Source: Prinia subflava (taxonomy: Eukaryota > Chordata > Aves > Passeriformes > Cisticolidae). Taken from it: a DNA stretch of 64,000 bases. The notes beneath the pieces were generated by a model, which had not been told where the DNA came from, searched no databases, and worked only from the letters and a program-made list of their open reading frames with translations. The translations under genes and the position numbers were made by a program. Location of the stretch: the NCBI RefSeq assembly GCF_021018805.1, contig NC_086256.1, positions 13,706,032 to 13,770,031 of the forward strand, in the 5' to 3' direction. This document shows positions 33,310 through 46,870 of this stretch, piece after piece; the stretch's first letter is position 1, and each line of letters starts with the position of its first letter.

Positions 33310-36300
33310 AAGATGTAAATATCTTAGGACAAGGTCAAACAAGGTGGCAAATATTTGTGTGTACTACACATTTCCACCTGATGAAAAACAAACAAGTGTG
33401 GATTTTTATTTTTTTGTCAATGCAGTAGTAAAGGGCAAATGTGGAAATCCATCCTATGCACAAATATTTCTAGCATTAAAAAAATCAATGTTTCTTTAAC
33501 CACTATTCCAAGGTTCCTTTATGGTTAGTTCAATACACACCGATGTGCTGACCTACCTAATCTGATGTCTTGTCCACCTCCAAAATGAAGACAGGCAAGG
33601 CTATATGGAGTCTTTTAGTTCTCAGATTCTGGGAAAGATCTATACCCCATTAAAGTCCACAATAACAACAGCACCTTCAACAGCAGGGTGAATATTGACA
33701 TGTTTTAAGAGAAACTCTTGTGTATACCAACGTAACACTGTGAGGGACTGCATTACGCCCAAAAAAATTCAGGCCAGAAGGTTTTTTTAACATAGCAAAA
33801 ACTCTGTATCTAAGATATCTAGTACAAGTGGAAGTATCCAACAAAGGAAACTAGTCAGTTGTGTGATCTATGGTTCAAAGAGTGATTTATTCAGCAGACA
33901 TAAAACAAAACTCCAGATTCATGGTCCATTGGTAAAACTACACTGTGACAAATAACAATTCTAGCCTGAGGTAGGACAAAGCTGAGTCCCATAATCTTTT
34001 AAAGCATAACAGCTTCTACATGATAAATACTTAACTTATAAACTGGTGGACAACATATTAATGAAATAACAATGTTCAGTATGCCTGCAGCCATACAGTC
34101 TTCAACTATGATCCCATAGGTCACGCGGCTAAACCAGGTGAGTTTAGGTCAGAGTTTGAATTAAACACCTCCAGAAGAGAGCAGGACTTGCAGAAGGGTT
34201 ACTGTGATTCTGTTTATACTCAAGATCTTTGCTTCAAATCAGGTTCCATATTTACAGTAAGTTAATCACACCATCACCCTTCTTCAATTAATTAATCTTA
34301 ATCAAGTAAACAACATGGCAAACTTTAAGAAATTGGTTTTAAAAGTAAATTTTATAATCAAAGGTAGCAGAATTAGATTAGATAATTCAATTATTAGAGG
34401 AACTAACGTACCAGAAGAAGAAAATATTATTTATGAGCTGCCAAATTTTGCTAACCATAGCTGTTGTGTTTACTGCTTTTCAGTTGGTTACTCAAAAGAA
34501 AGTTATTAGAACATTCAACATCAAGGTTTCATGTTAGCTCAAACTCAAATTAGAGTTAATACTCAAATAGTAAATGGAGTCTCTGTTCAAGGACAATAGG
34601 TTTTAAGTAATGGGGCAGTATTTATAAACAGAATGCTAAACAAAATCAAAGCTGTCTTCATGTAATACTCACGAACACTATATTGGTAAAAATGACACAC
34701 TACATGTTATGCTAAGCCTTTCAATCTGTACCAAAGCAGAGATGAAATAGCCTACTGAAAAAATTCTCTAATGTGTTTCAGTGAAAGCCAAATCAAAGCC
34801 ATGGGGGCAGCTTATGGAGCTCTTTCCTAATGCCTAGCAGACACCAAAAACCACATAAATCTCTGCTGAACCAGAACCACCTGCTGGCGTGCGTGTCCTC
34901 ACTGCTCCTGGGACCTGGCAACCTGTAACAGCCACTTGCAGCTGGTAAGAAAACCTGCCAGGAGCAAAGAGAGGAGGCACACTGAAACAGCTGGTTTTAC
35001 ACATCCACCCAAAGGCACCCCCAAGTCTAGCACCTTTCAGCAGAAGGGCAGCAATGCCACCAGCAGCCACCCTCTCCAGAAACCTGTGCCTGGACAGAGG
35101 CATGGTGCAGAGCGGGTTAGCAGCTCAGCTCGTCTGGCCACACCCCATAGCTCAAGCTAAACACAAAATCCCATTTACTAACTGCCAAAGGAGGACAACC
35201 CTCAATGTGAATGGTCTGACAGGCAATTACATTTAATTTTCAAACACAGCACAAGACCACACATGTTGAGAGAAACAAATTACAGGTAATTTGGATTTAC
35301 TGTAACCAACTCATAAACCACAACCAGACTAAATCCCCATAGCAAGCAACAGAGCTAGACCCAGCTAAACTACATGTGTCATGTTTAACCATTTAGCAAA
35401 AATTGGTAATTCATTTCTCAATAGAAACTGTGATAAATATTGACAAGGTGTCTAAGATACATTTATGTGATACAATTTTACTTTGGCATGAAAAAGAAAG
35501 TGAGTTCTGCTGCATCATTCTGGTTACAGTACAACTCAGACTCAAAACTGCTTCTGGATGATCAAAATACCATGTTCTTACTGCTGGTGCACAATACTAA
35601 ACACAAACCAACAGTGCCTTTTATAATTCTAAGTCCATATATTCCAAATGTATTCCAATTTATAAGTCCATTAATAGCTGACTTCCCTGAATTCACAGGA
35701 AGATGAAAATATTACCATGATATTACCCTGACAAGAGAAGGCTCTTTATTTTTTTCAGACAATCTGTTTACAATTACTATCCTATAGTAAATAAAGTCGC
35801 TAGCACATTTGTCTGAAATTATGTGCTGGCAGTTTCATTTAAAACAGTATCTTTTTCTTGGATTCACTTTACTATTTCTAGCTTAAAGAGTCCTCCTCTG
35901 CAGAGAGCAGAGAACTTTAAATTCAGTCAATACTTGTGCACTATTTGGAATCAATATCTATAGAAGATATATTAACCTTCACTTGAAAAATGCCAGTAAA
36001 TACAGCCAATTATCAAATTAATTTTTCTTTTATATTCATGAAATAGGAATAGTCATTGTCAATATAAGCAATCCATTAAATGAATGACTAGTAGCTGAAA
36101 AGATTTTAGAGCATAGGAAATCTATAAAACCTGCAAAGTCAACAATATATGCTGTCCACAGAAATTCATTATTTTTAGGGAGACAGCTATTCCACAAAAT
36201 AGCAGCCTCTACAAGCATTCTAGTTCACTTTATTAATTAATGAAATCGAGCTTGAGATGTTTATGATGTCCCTAAACTGTACTCTAAAATGGGATATAAA

Positions 36301-36374
36301 GTAACAAGATACAAATATAACAACCCCTAGTTTTGAAATGGCTAATGCATAGTGCTTCAATTTCTTGGTGGATC

Positions 36375-36413
36375 AGTGATCTAAAATTAGTCATCCCCTA
36401 ATTTTAGATCACT
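36375..36413. repeat. perfect inverted repeat, 16-bp arms, 7-base loop
   Basis: Left arm 36375-36390 is the exact reverse complement of right arm 36398-36413, separated by TCATCCC. The flanking bases do not pair. No target duplication is evident, and it is too short for a typical MITE. It could fold as a hairpin in RNA or single-stranded DNA. Confidence 0.9.
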
Positions 36414-38287
36414 AGTCTTGCTTTTCTGAGTGTTTTGTGACAAAAATGTTTGGCTGATGACAATAGAGCTGGTGCCAGTATTGGAGAGAGAGAGAATCCA
36501 AGCTACAGGAGATACAGCTGTGGTTATTCAACCTCTCAACTCTATAGTTCCAAATCTACCAGCCAGTGTAGAAGCCTCTCTTCAAGGACTTTCCTCATTT
36601 CTCCGGTTTAGTGGAGTGCATTTCAATTTTTTACCAATACTGAAGAGAGAGAAAGGAATGAGATTTTTCTCTTAGTTTCTGTAAGTATTCAGCTGTCAAG
36701 TGCTACTGATTCCCTACACCAAATGCAATTGAGCAGCATTTACCTAGCATTATAAAAAGTCGTGCTTCTCAAGGAAGATGCTTCATATATGCTCACAGCT
36801 TTAAATAGTTTTAAAGCTTTCTTCACTATAAAAGAGCTGCAGTGCCGCTTACTAGAGGAGTCTTTAGGGTGACTGAAGCAAGAAGTCTGGGCTCTTGCAT
36901 TGTAATGAGTTATTCTGGACCAGTAAAACAGCTAAATATAAGTCATCCATGAGCCTGAGAACAAAGGGTGGGTAAGACAAACTCTCCTCTTTTGCACAGC
37001 GCTAAACCCAGTTCCTTCTGGGAAAACAGCCAGTATTTCCAATTGTCCAATTGCCTACCTGCAGTAAGGACTCACCTTTTTGAGGTGCTGAGCAAGCACA
37101 GTTGCCTTTGAGTCACCAAGCACAAAAGGTGCTTAGCGCCCTGGAAAATAAAGACCTAGCCTGCATTTAACCAGTGCAAAGTGCCTGCAGTTCCTATTGG
37201 TTTTACTGGAAAATCCCTTATGAAACCATAATATCAGAAGTTAAAAAAAGGGAAAAGGACACAACCTGTCCTTCCTCAAGTGCACCTAAATATGCAGCAT
37301 GTACTCACACTTCAGTCATGGAATGATTTGTTCAGACACTAAGGAAATTCTACTGCCCAAGACTGCAATATTATACTAAAATCTCCAAAGATCATAGATA
37401 TTTCCTGTTGGAATCTGGGATCAGTGACAAGGTTATTTCTTTTGAATTCACCATTAGGATTATAACGATGTCCTATAAAACATAGTTTAGTTTAGTTTAG
37501 CAATCCTTTACAGAAGTCTCCACTGTGAGCTGGACAACACTATGACTGGTTTCTAGAAACAGTCACAAGGAAGAAGTGTCTAATATCCTAAGGACATAAA
37601 TTCCTGATACCAGTTTCTAGAGAAATAGTCTTGTCCTCGCACCTGGACCTAAGCACTACTACAGGCGAATTAGAGTTGAGAATAAATGTCTTCATAAGTT
37701 GAAAGAAAAGTGGGAAAGCTGATCACTACTTCTCACCTTTGGGTTTTGACTGACAGAACAAGATTGCAGACAGTTACATACAAAATGGCTGTACAATACT
37801 ACACGCTCTTTGATGTCCCACCTTCAGGAAAAGCAACTTTCCTATTTCATGCAATTGATTAAACTTTAGTTCATAAGTTTAATCAGACTGTGTTCACAGC
37901 TTTTTCCAAAAGATTCTTATACCTCGTGTTACTTTGAGTTGTACTGTGAACCAAATCACAATAAATATTTATCTGAAAAGTGGTTATAATATGCATTTTA
38001 GTTGATGAGATACTACATAATACCAAGAAGTCATGACTTAATGAATAAATTCCATTTTTTCTCACAAATCAGCTGAATACAAAGACACTTTCCTCTTATT
38101 ATTTTCCTGAAGTAACAGATTTTTGTGGAAAATGCTCCATCATTAATATGAGTTCCAGCTACATGATCCTCATACAGAGGAACTACATATTAGGATTTTT
38201 TAAGTGAAATGAAAAACTTCATCAATCAAAACATTAAAAGGAGTATTAGGAGATCCTGTTGCACTAGAATTGCTTGCATTCATAGGT

Positions 38288-38320
38288 ACAAACTGATGAG
38301 ACAAACTGATACAAACTGAT
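38288..38320 (+). repeat. short repeat of acaaactgat, three copies
   Basis: Copies at 38288-38297, 38301-38310 and 38311-38320, the first separated by GAG. Likely local slippage. Confidence 0.7.
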
Positions 38321-41300
38321 GACACACATTCAACTCAGCTCTTACCAACATGCAAGAAGAAAGAAAAACATGACCAAAACAAAAAGTCACTTATCAGAAG
38401 CACCTAAAATTCCAGTGCTGAAAGTATATGACTAATGCCTTGAAAGGAAAACTAAATAGGATATCCTTACTCTCTCACTGCAGAGATAATTGAACATAGC
38501 ATGTGAAAAGAGGCACCGTAATAGCAATTATTATCTCTGTATTTTAAAACCTGCAAAAAATAACACAACAGCCTTATTCTATTTATGTCAAAGACAAATG
38601 TTTGAGCTATTTCATATTGTTTGACCCATTCTGGCATACATATATTGACACAGATCATAGCAAAAGCTGTATTAGGCCTGTGGGAATTATAAGTCCCTTC
38701 CTGCTGCTTATAACCATCTTTGATGTAACCAGACTTTTCTCTTTACAACAAGCATTGCACAAGTAGAATGGGCCTATTTTATACAGAATTGGATCAGCAA
38801 GATGGCTCCTTCCCAGTAATTCCAAGAATGTCATGTTTATTTTGTGAACCATAACTGCATAAATACTGAAAATGCCAAGACTATCATGAAGTAAAACATA
38901 ACACTTAAGCACAACGATCTGTATAAACATAATGTATCAAATACAAGTTTTTGTAAGAGTTAGGGCTTGAAAAATTCCAACTTGTACTTTTTTTAGTTAT
39001 GTTGAGGACAACCCACTGAAGTGTCCCAGTGGTGCAGCGGTGGCCTTTACAAACAACACGTAGTGGAGCATGCAGCACTGAAGTCTGATAGCTGATTTGG
39101 CTCCCAGCACTGCAAGATTTTCAATGTTGGCTCCCATCTGCAGGGAACAGAGACCTGTACAAACACAATCCTCCTTCTGGCTGCAGCAGCATCTCAGCCT
39201 CAGTCCTTCTCCAGATACTGATTTTTGTTTGCATTCACTGTAGAAGGAAAATCACCTTTTAAGCCAAAGTTCTTCAGTATTTGGACTGACACTGTCCTGG
39301 GAATAATTAAAGTATATCTGATAGAAAACTACAACCAAAAAATTGTTCAGTGCTCCATATGCCAGCTTCTTACCATTACTGATGTCAGGTGTTTTACAAT
39401 TCAACAGCTACAGCAAATAATTTTGGTGTGTTCATTCACTGAGTTACGATGTTTTAAGGTAGTACACTCCCAAATGCATGACATCTTCTTGAAAATGTTT
39501 TGGGCATGGTTGATTTGCCTGATAGTATGATTTTAATATTATTCATTACATGGGGGACCCACACACGTTCAGTTTGCTGTGCCCTGCTGTGAACATACAG
39601 CTGAGCCCTGGTAATTCACCATCTGCACGCACTTGGAAAATGTGAAATAACATGTAGTGTCTTCTACTATTTTCCAGATATCTTCTCAAAAAAATGGGCA
39701 TACTGTAATCCAACATGTTTTACCTTGCAGTTGTTAGGAGAACACACACAGCTCCTGCTGCTTAGGTGGCACATAGCAATTTGTGGAGATGAGGTATCCT
39801 GGGATTATTCATACACTATAACTTTTCTCTGTGAGTGCACTTGTTTGCTAACCGTTACCAGATCTCTACTTTGATAAATATTACTCCATAATTTAATTTT
39901 AAATAAATTCCCTTTTTAGACAATTAATCACTTTCTAAGTGCAAGTTCCACAGGCTGTTCAGCTTTCAAGAAATGCTCCCCTCTCAAATCCAAAAGGTCT
40001 GTGGTGGAAGACTAAACACACACCTAATGAAGGCCTTCCCTTAGGAACAGGGCTGAAATAACCATCTTTTCTACCCACAGAAATACAAGTATCAGCATTC
40101 AGCTCTCTCAGCAGACACATCCCGTGGTAATGAGTTAAAGTTGGCCTTTAACGCCTGCATTTATTTTCAGTACCTTGAGTACTCCTTTCCTAGAGACTGA
40201 CAGACTGCAAACTCACAAGGCAAAAATTGCCAGTGAAAACTTCAATGACTCTTGCCAAACCAGTCTCTCATCTACTACACACTACTCCTGGCTTCCTCTT
40301 GCTAAATTGCTCTGCAGACAGTCTTCAAGCCAACAGGATGATTCCTTCCCATTGCTTCATGAAATCAATGCTGCCATAAAAAGTATGTAGGTTACAGTCA
40401 CATTGATTGCAATGATAAAAATATTCATGTCTTTACTCAACCTTGTTAATCAGGCTAAGCAAGATTTTAGAGCAATAAAAGCCATCTCTAAAAACTAAGA
40501 AAAAAAACCTAATTGTTTTTACTCCCAGCAGTATTTATTTCTATAAATGCCAAATAACCTGCACTTCACCCAAGATGTTGAGCTCAAGGAGAAGAGTGCA
40601 AGAAAGCCGATGTGGAAGGGCTGTAGCACCACTCCTTGCTAGTGACTCTACTTAATGCAATGCACAGCATAGCATCAAGGCCAAAGCCTGCCAAAACTTA
40701 AATGCTAAATAGCAAGAGCACATCAATGTGAATAAAATTGTAACACAGAAATCACAATTTAGTCAGTGTCTTCTTGGGGGCTGGATGAAGGTTTTTTCTA
40801 TGGGCAGCCCTATAATTAACATCTAGAAACTGATTTGTGTTCTCCCTGATTCATTGACTTAGAAAAGGGATGAATGTAATGGTTTTAACCACTTTTAAAA
40901 ATATTTACATTTTACAGAGCCGGTTTTGACTGCTCCAATCATTCAGGATGAAAAGGAAATAAAAACAGTCAGAGTGGGGTGGGATTTTTTCCTTTTATGA
41001 CTGGTATATTCACAGATATTAATGGAGAAATTTAGATCTGCACTATCAGTACTCTGACAGTGTTCTCACACGTGATGTCCCTCTCCTTGAATATGTCAAG
41101 CATTGTGCCACAGAGTACAGGATCAGAAAAAAACATAAAATAAAAATCAGAGAGAGCAGAACCCACTTATTTGTTTTACTATGTATTTAAAAGAGGTTTT
41201 CCTAAATGTATCCAGGAAGCAAAACTGAACCCCAAACAAACACAGATTAAACTTCTCTAGGAAAAAAATCCCTTTGCTCCTGCAGAAACATACCAAGTAT

Positions 41301-41765
41301 ATTGTTTTTGACTTTTAAGCTTCCTAGTCACTGACCATCAAATTTTTAAAATGCTGACTTCTGAGATGAGGGCTCATAACCTTGTTCACTGCTTTTGGAC
41401 CTGTGCTTAGACTTTTCTGAATCTATCAGCTTATTTACATTGGCCATTGGCTTTTCACCTGTCTCCACAATTTGCTTTCTCAGCTATAAGGGGCACTTAC
41501 CTCTGCAAGAAAATCAAATGGGAGTTACCCTCTATTTCACAACCTATTCAGAAAAAAAAATCATTTCATATACCTTGCAGTTAAGAAACCTATGGCAGAG
41601 GTTAAGGACAAATTTCTTAAAGCATGCTCTCCTAATTCTGGGATTCCAAGAGACAAGAGCAAGCAGTTCTGCCCATTCAAATGAGTGATGTCTGTAGCTG
41701 AAATTAAAATTTCTCTGTCACTTGAAGTTGGGTTCACAAAAACAGAAGTGCAAAATGATATATAC

Positions 41766-41862
41766 ACTATACTATACTATACTATACTATACTATACTAT
41801 ACTATACTATACTATACTATACTATACTATACTATACTATACTATACTATACTATACTATAC
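41766..41862 (+). repeat. (ACTAT)n pentanucleotide microsatellite, 19 units
   Basis: Nineteen uninterrupted ACTAT units (41766-41860) plus a partial unit. Because the unit length is not a multiple of three, open frames through it translate to a Tyr/Thr/Ile/Leu cycle and are not genes. The purity implies recent expansion, and length polymorphism is expected. Confidence 0.98.
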
Positions 41863-44596
41863 ACTTTACTTTCTCTCACAGACTTAACAAGATTGCTCAG
41901 GGGCTGGTCAAGAATGGAAACCTGAATCTCAGATGTTCATTTTTACACCAAACCATCAGGCCAACAACAGAAGAAAGCATTCACAGAAATGCCCGCAGCA
42001 GAACACAAAGCTCACTTAAGGAATCTCTTTCAGTATTGCGAAGCTGCTGGATGCAGGCAATGTGAGACACATGGCTAGGCTGCTTCCTTTGGGCGATTCC
42101 ACCTGGCAGAAGAGGTGGCAAGAGTGGGCAAAACCCCTGAGAGCTGCTTTAGCTTATGCTAATATCCAGCACACCCTTTTGTCAGAATAAAGCTTTTTAG
42201 AGTATGTGATGGTAGCTTCCTTCTGACTCTCTTCCTGAGTGACATTGAACTTCATAGGGGCATGTAACTCAAAACCATAACTCTACCCTCTTGCTTTTTT
42301 TTCATTTTAGGCAAAACCCATGTTGCAATAAAAATGTAAACCTTATTCCTCCATCTCTGCTCCACTCCAGTAGGTAACAGAACTTAAAAGTCAAGAGAAA
42401 GGGTTATAATTTTTTTTCCTCTTTGCTTTGCAGAGTTTAAAATTCCTCAGGAATTCCCTAATTTCATTTTTCTCCTCTATTTTAGCCATACACTTTTTGA
42501 ATGCTAAATGGGTTTTCCCCAAGCTCTCACACCACTATAAAAACTGCTGTGTTGCTTGTTAATTTATCACTGTATTAAAATATAATAGGTGAACCATACC
42601 TAGATAAAATGAATTATAGGTACACCTCCCATACATTCTGTACATCATGCTAAGCAAAAGCTGTGTTGTGTTAACTGTCAAGCTGAGAAATAGCTGACAT
42701 TTGTTATTTTAATTGTTTACTTTGCTGAAATAAGCTTATATGAGAAGCTATGACTTTTATTAAATCTTCACTACAGCATTATTTTCACAGATTGGGAGGC
42801 AAAAACTAATTTTCAAAACTGCTTTGCCCTACAAGGTCACTACCAACAGCTTGAATGCACATGTCAAGGAGACATCTGCTTCAGAGATACCACTCTATGT
42901 TAAATGTGCATTATTTAAAAGCTTTAAGATACTTTTCATTATAAAAAGTGCTTATTCGGTAATTATTTTGTTTTAAACTGGTGTTTATTAGCAAAGAATT
43001 TTATCCCCTGTGGATTGTTCTACCATTTCATAACAGCCCCCATGAATTAGACCTCAGCATTTGCTTTAGAAATCCCAGTAAAACATCCTCATAGATGAAT
43101 TCACAGACAAGCTGTCTGTCACTGATCTAAATCATTACAGAATTACACTGTAAGTTTATATATTTTCTTTGCCCAAGTATTTCAAAGTCATTGATGAGGC
43201 CAGAAAATTTCTCATTTCTCTTTTCTATGAAATGAAAAATCTTGTTCTCAGTTAATCAATTTTTTTCCATTTCAAACCAATGCAACTATGCTTGGCAAAA
43301 GAGAAAATTTTGTGGTACATTGCCCCCGTGTTTCTCTGGCTGCAGTTCTCAAGTTAGCAGTTTTTCAGTCTGTGCTATCACTTCAGAAGAGTTTCATGTG
43401 TAAAGAAAATACAATGCTCTGGACAGACAGACCTTTTCTTCATCTTTTCTCCCTGTTTCTTCATCTACTTTTTAACAGGAAACCATGGCTGGGTTTGGTT
43501 TTTTACATGGGTGTTTGAGAATCAGTGCATCGATTCATTTCTATGAATTATATTTCACTTTACTTTATTGAGGTCTAGCCTTTCAATTAATAAATCTTGT
43601 GCTCTCAGGATTGATCTCTTGCTTCATATTTATGGAGAGATTCCCATTGACTTCGAGCTCTGAGTGCTAGAAATAACAAGCCCAAATGTTTATGACTATG
43701 TAGTGTAACAACTCGCTCTGCCTTCATTCTCAAGTGATTTCACTGTCAAGATTAAAATAGGCTTAGAAATTTTTTTTATTTGTTAGAATATACACAATAT
43801 GTTTTGAATTTTAGAAGATGGAAAGCCCCTCTTATCAACATAGTTTTTGGGTTTGGGTGGGGTTTTTTTAAGAAGAGATTATTTTAAAATTTTTTTTGCT
43901 GCTCAAAGTATAGTAGTAAAGTTGCTATATCCAATTTTGGTCTTAAATATCCAAGAGCAGCACAGGTTATGGAAAGAAAGAAAATTAGACCAGTACTGGA
44001 GAAACAGTTTGGGTCTAAAATACTTTCATTGGGGCAAATACATAAAGAAAGGCATATAGATTAGCTTGAATATAGATTTCCTTACAGACATAGGCAAAGG
44101 ATTGTCGCTCTCATGCTTTTCTTCCTGGGCCATGAATTCTGCTGATCCTGTGTTATCATTGCCAGGGTCCTCAGGATTCTACACTGACCCAATGAGCCTG
44201 TTCAGCAGCTGTCAGTAGCCAACACTGGGACATCTTTTGTCTGTTTATAGTTTCTTTGTTTACAGCTGTCTTTCTTTACACATTCCATAAAAACAACTTG
44301 CAAATTCTTCCAAGCAATGCCCCTTTCAATGAACAGGCTTTTTCAGCAGGTGTTACCCAATCCCCATTTCTGGGGGAGTTCTGGGTTTAAGGAGCAATCC
44401 AGATGGTGCAAACTGCCTGACTGACCTGTAACTGCACGGCTCCACAATGTTTCTGCAGCATCCCCGTTGCACAGGTCGGTGGATGAACTGCAGTGGTGAC
44501 AGGTCTGACTCTGTTTCTGCAGGATCAGCTCTACTGTCCTACCTCAGCCCTGAACCTGCTGCAGCTGAATCGAATATTTGCTGAGCCCGAGGCTGT

Positions 44597-44613
44597 AGCC
44601 TGCTGCTGCTGCT
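44597..44613 (+). repeat. short CTG trinucleotide run
   Basis: About five CTG units in a moderately GC-rich stretch. Simple repeat only; coordinates approximate. Confidence 0.55.
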
Positions 44614-46679
44614 GCCTTCATCTTTTATTTGATAACTGCCTGATGCCACCTGTCTACCTCACCTCATACAGCAACTGCAACCAGAACATCTCCACAGAAA
44701 ACTGGAAATATATGTCCCTCCTGCTGTGTTTATAGCTCCACTGGTACTTTCTTGTGGAATTGAAGGAGCACAAAAGTGCTTCTATCAAAGCTCAAATGGA
44801 ACAACTTCTAATTCAAATATCTCTGGAAAGGTAGAGAGATCAGGTTTGCAGCATATTAGGACTCATTCAGCTGAGTTAGATACACCCTGGGGACAAGCAA
44901 GCCACAGGATTTCCTTCCAGACAAAATTGTGTGACAGATTCATAATTTCCCATTAGAACCTTATTTATCAAATGTAGTTATCGTGTGGCAGCAATGCAAA
45001 GAAGGAACTTCAGAAGAATTGAAGAGTTGCTGAATCCCAGCAAGCCATCTGTCCTGACCTCATCTCCACAAAAGGGGAATGCACCAAATAAAGATTGCAG
45101 TCCGGATAAACCAGCCAGACCAAGGAGGTTGAAGGAATAGTTGTGCAATTCATTTTTCTATTTAATTCCTATAATCTACATTCTACTATTTTCCACAAAT
45201 ACCACATATTATAATATAAATTAGTGCAAAACCATGACATTTTTATAAGAAGTAAGAATTCTTTTGTTTTAACAATGTCAAACGATGTTTTATTCAGCTG
45301 TCTATGTTAAACTGAAATATCATGCCAACTTACATGGAAATCTTGTACTGTTGTCTATATTCATATACAGTGTGAAAAAAATGGAAATTATAAAGACAAA
45401 ATAAAAGTTTTTGTGACTTGTATCAATTGTAGATCTAAATTTGGAATCCAGGATAGAGTGACATAAAGAAAATGAACAAAACTACTTTCTTATGCAGAGA
45501 AACAATTACTCCAGTCTTTTAACTTTGGCCACTGAACAACAATATATATATATTTATTGCCTATTACCATCTGCCAAAAAGAAAACAAGATTATATCAAG
45601 AATTTTTATAAGGTATGTAAAGATATTTATTGAATTTGTATAATTTTGTATCTTTTGGAAGCTCATTTTCAGTTCCTGGAATTTTACGAAAATTCAAATA
45701 CTATACACTGGTTAGTAATAACCTCAAATACTGGGAAATAAATAATACAAACCAGTGATAAAGGATAAGTCTAATAGCAAATAAATCTGACTTATTTTTG
45801 TATAAATGCTATGTGCTTTCTAATAGTATTAAAGGCAAAATACAACATGTTACCTTTCTAGTATAAAAAGGCAATCATCTTTTAAGCTTTTCTAAGAGAC
45901 AATAAAATGGTAAGAAGCAAGTATATAGATATAAACTGGATGCTTACAAGGTAACATTCAAACTGAAGCAGGAGAAACAAGCAGCTGCTGAATGGTTAAT
46001 CTCACGTATTTTTAAAGAAAAATATTTACTGGGTGTTTTTCTCTACTTCTATCATCAATAATGCAACTCTGTTTTGTTTACATATACCTTACAAGATACC
46101 TGGGCTTTATCCTCATTCCCATCTCCTCTCACCCTAAGATTTTTAAAATTCATTTGTTTTGGAAAAAACTCCACATAATATTAGGATCTTCTATGGCTGA
46201 AAAATATTAGGATGAAATGTAACAGATATTAAACATAGGAAAGTTGTTAAAAATGTGCTAACACAAGTGAAATTCAAAAAAAAAATACAGTGTGTGAAAA
46301 GCATATAAAATTTTTCTACACATGTCCTTCAAAAAGGTTTAATACATAGTCAGGTCACATTATTGCACATCAAATTCTCTAGGTCTCTAGCTGCCAGTAG
46401 CAATTATCTGTAAGAGAACATATTTTCCCTTGTGACTAGCTATCGGGAATTTTTGACTATACCTAAGCATAGCCTTGAGCAAAACTCCTACAGGGCATAT
46501 TTGGAAGAGAGTTTTCATTTGGATGAAATATTAAGGTTTCTGTGCAATATGTCTATCTGTATATTTATACATCTGTTTCAACATATTGATCTGCTTATCT
46601 GTTTACTTTAATTACACAAAATAGTTGTATTAAAATGTAAATAGTCCCGAATCTTTCTATTGCTGTGCAGAGTTTTAAG

Positions 46680-46870
46680 AACAGAGTTGTGTTTCCTGAG
46701 GCTGCTGTCTGTAACCTGTGCCCACCAGCAGCTCCCACGCCAGGGCTGACTGCAGCGCTCAGCCCAGCGAGCACCCAGCTGGTGGCAGAGGGCTGTGCCA
46801 GTGCTGCCAGGGGTGACTGATGGGCGGGTGGGGAAGGGTGGGGTCACCACGGAATAGGAACAGATCCCAC
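46680..46870. other. small GC-rich patch
   Basis: About 190 bases rich in CAG, CTG and GGGTGG words inside AT-rich DNA. A 96-codon minus-strand frame (46608-46898) crosses it but has no recognisable domain. It may be an old repeat fragment or a regulatory element. Confidence 0.4.

Larger units (their letters stand above)
33310..41765. other. AT-rich host DNA, no gene recognised
   Basis: Flanking host sequence right of the provirus. No exon, RNA gene or intact repeat recognised. A moderately GC-rich stretch (about 34.85-35.16 kb) carries short overlapping frames on both strands without domains. Confidence 0.5.

Noticed and set aside
33058..33342. 94-codon minus-strand frame in the 5' LTR, with a near-identical one in the 3' LTR
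   Set aside because: Both come from the duplicated LTR sequence and contain regulatory DNA. There is no sign of an LTR-encoded protein such as the MMTV superantigen.
37484..37500. Three TTTAG units resembling an interstitial telomere-like repeat
   Set aside because: Vertebrate telomere repeat is TTAGGG. This is a short pentamer slip and too small to interpret.
39020..39060. Segment resembling a tRNA-derived SINE A box (agtggtgcagcggtggc)
   Set aside because: No matching B box at the expected distance, no tRNA fold and no tail. Probably chance.
41685..42065. 126-codon frame across the ACTAT array
   Set aside because: Most of it is translated microsatellite. The remainder has no motif.
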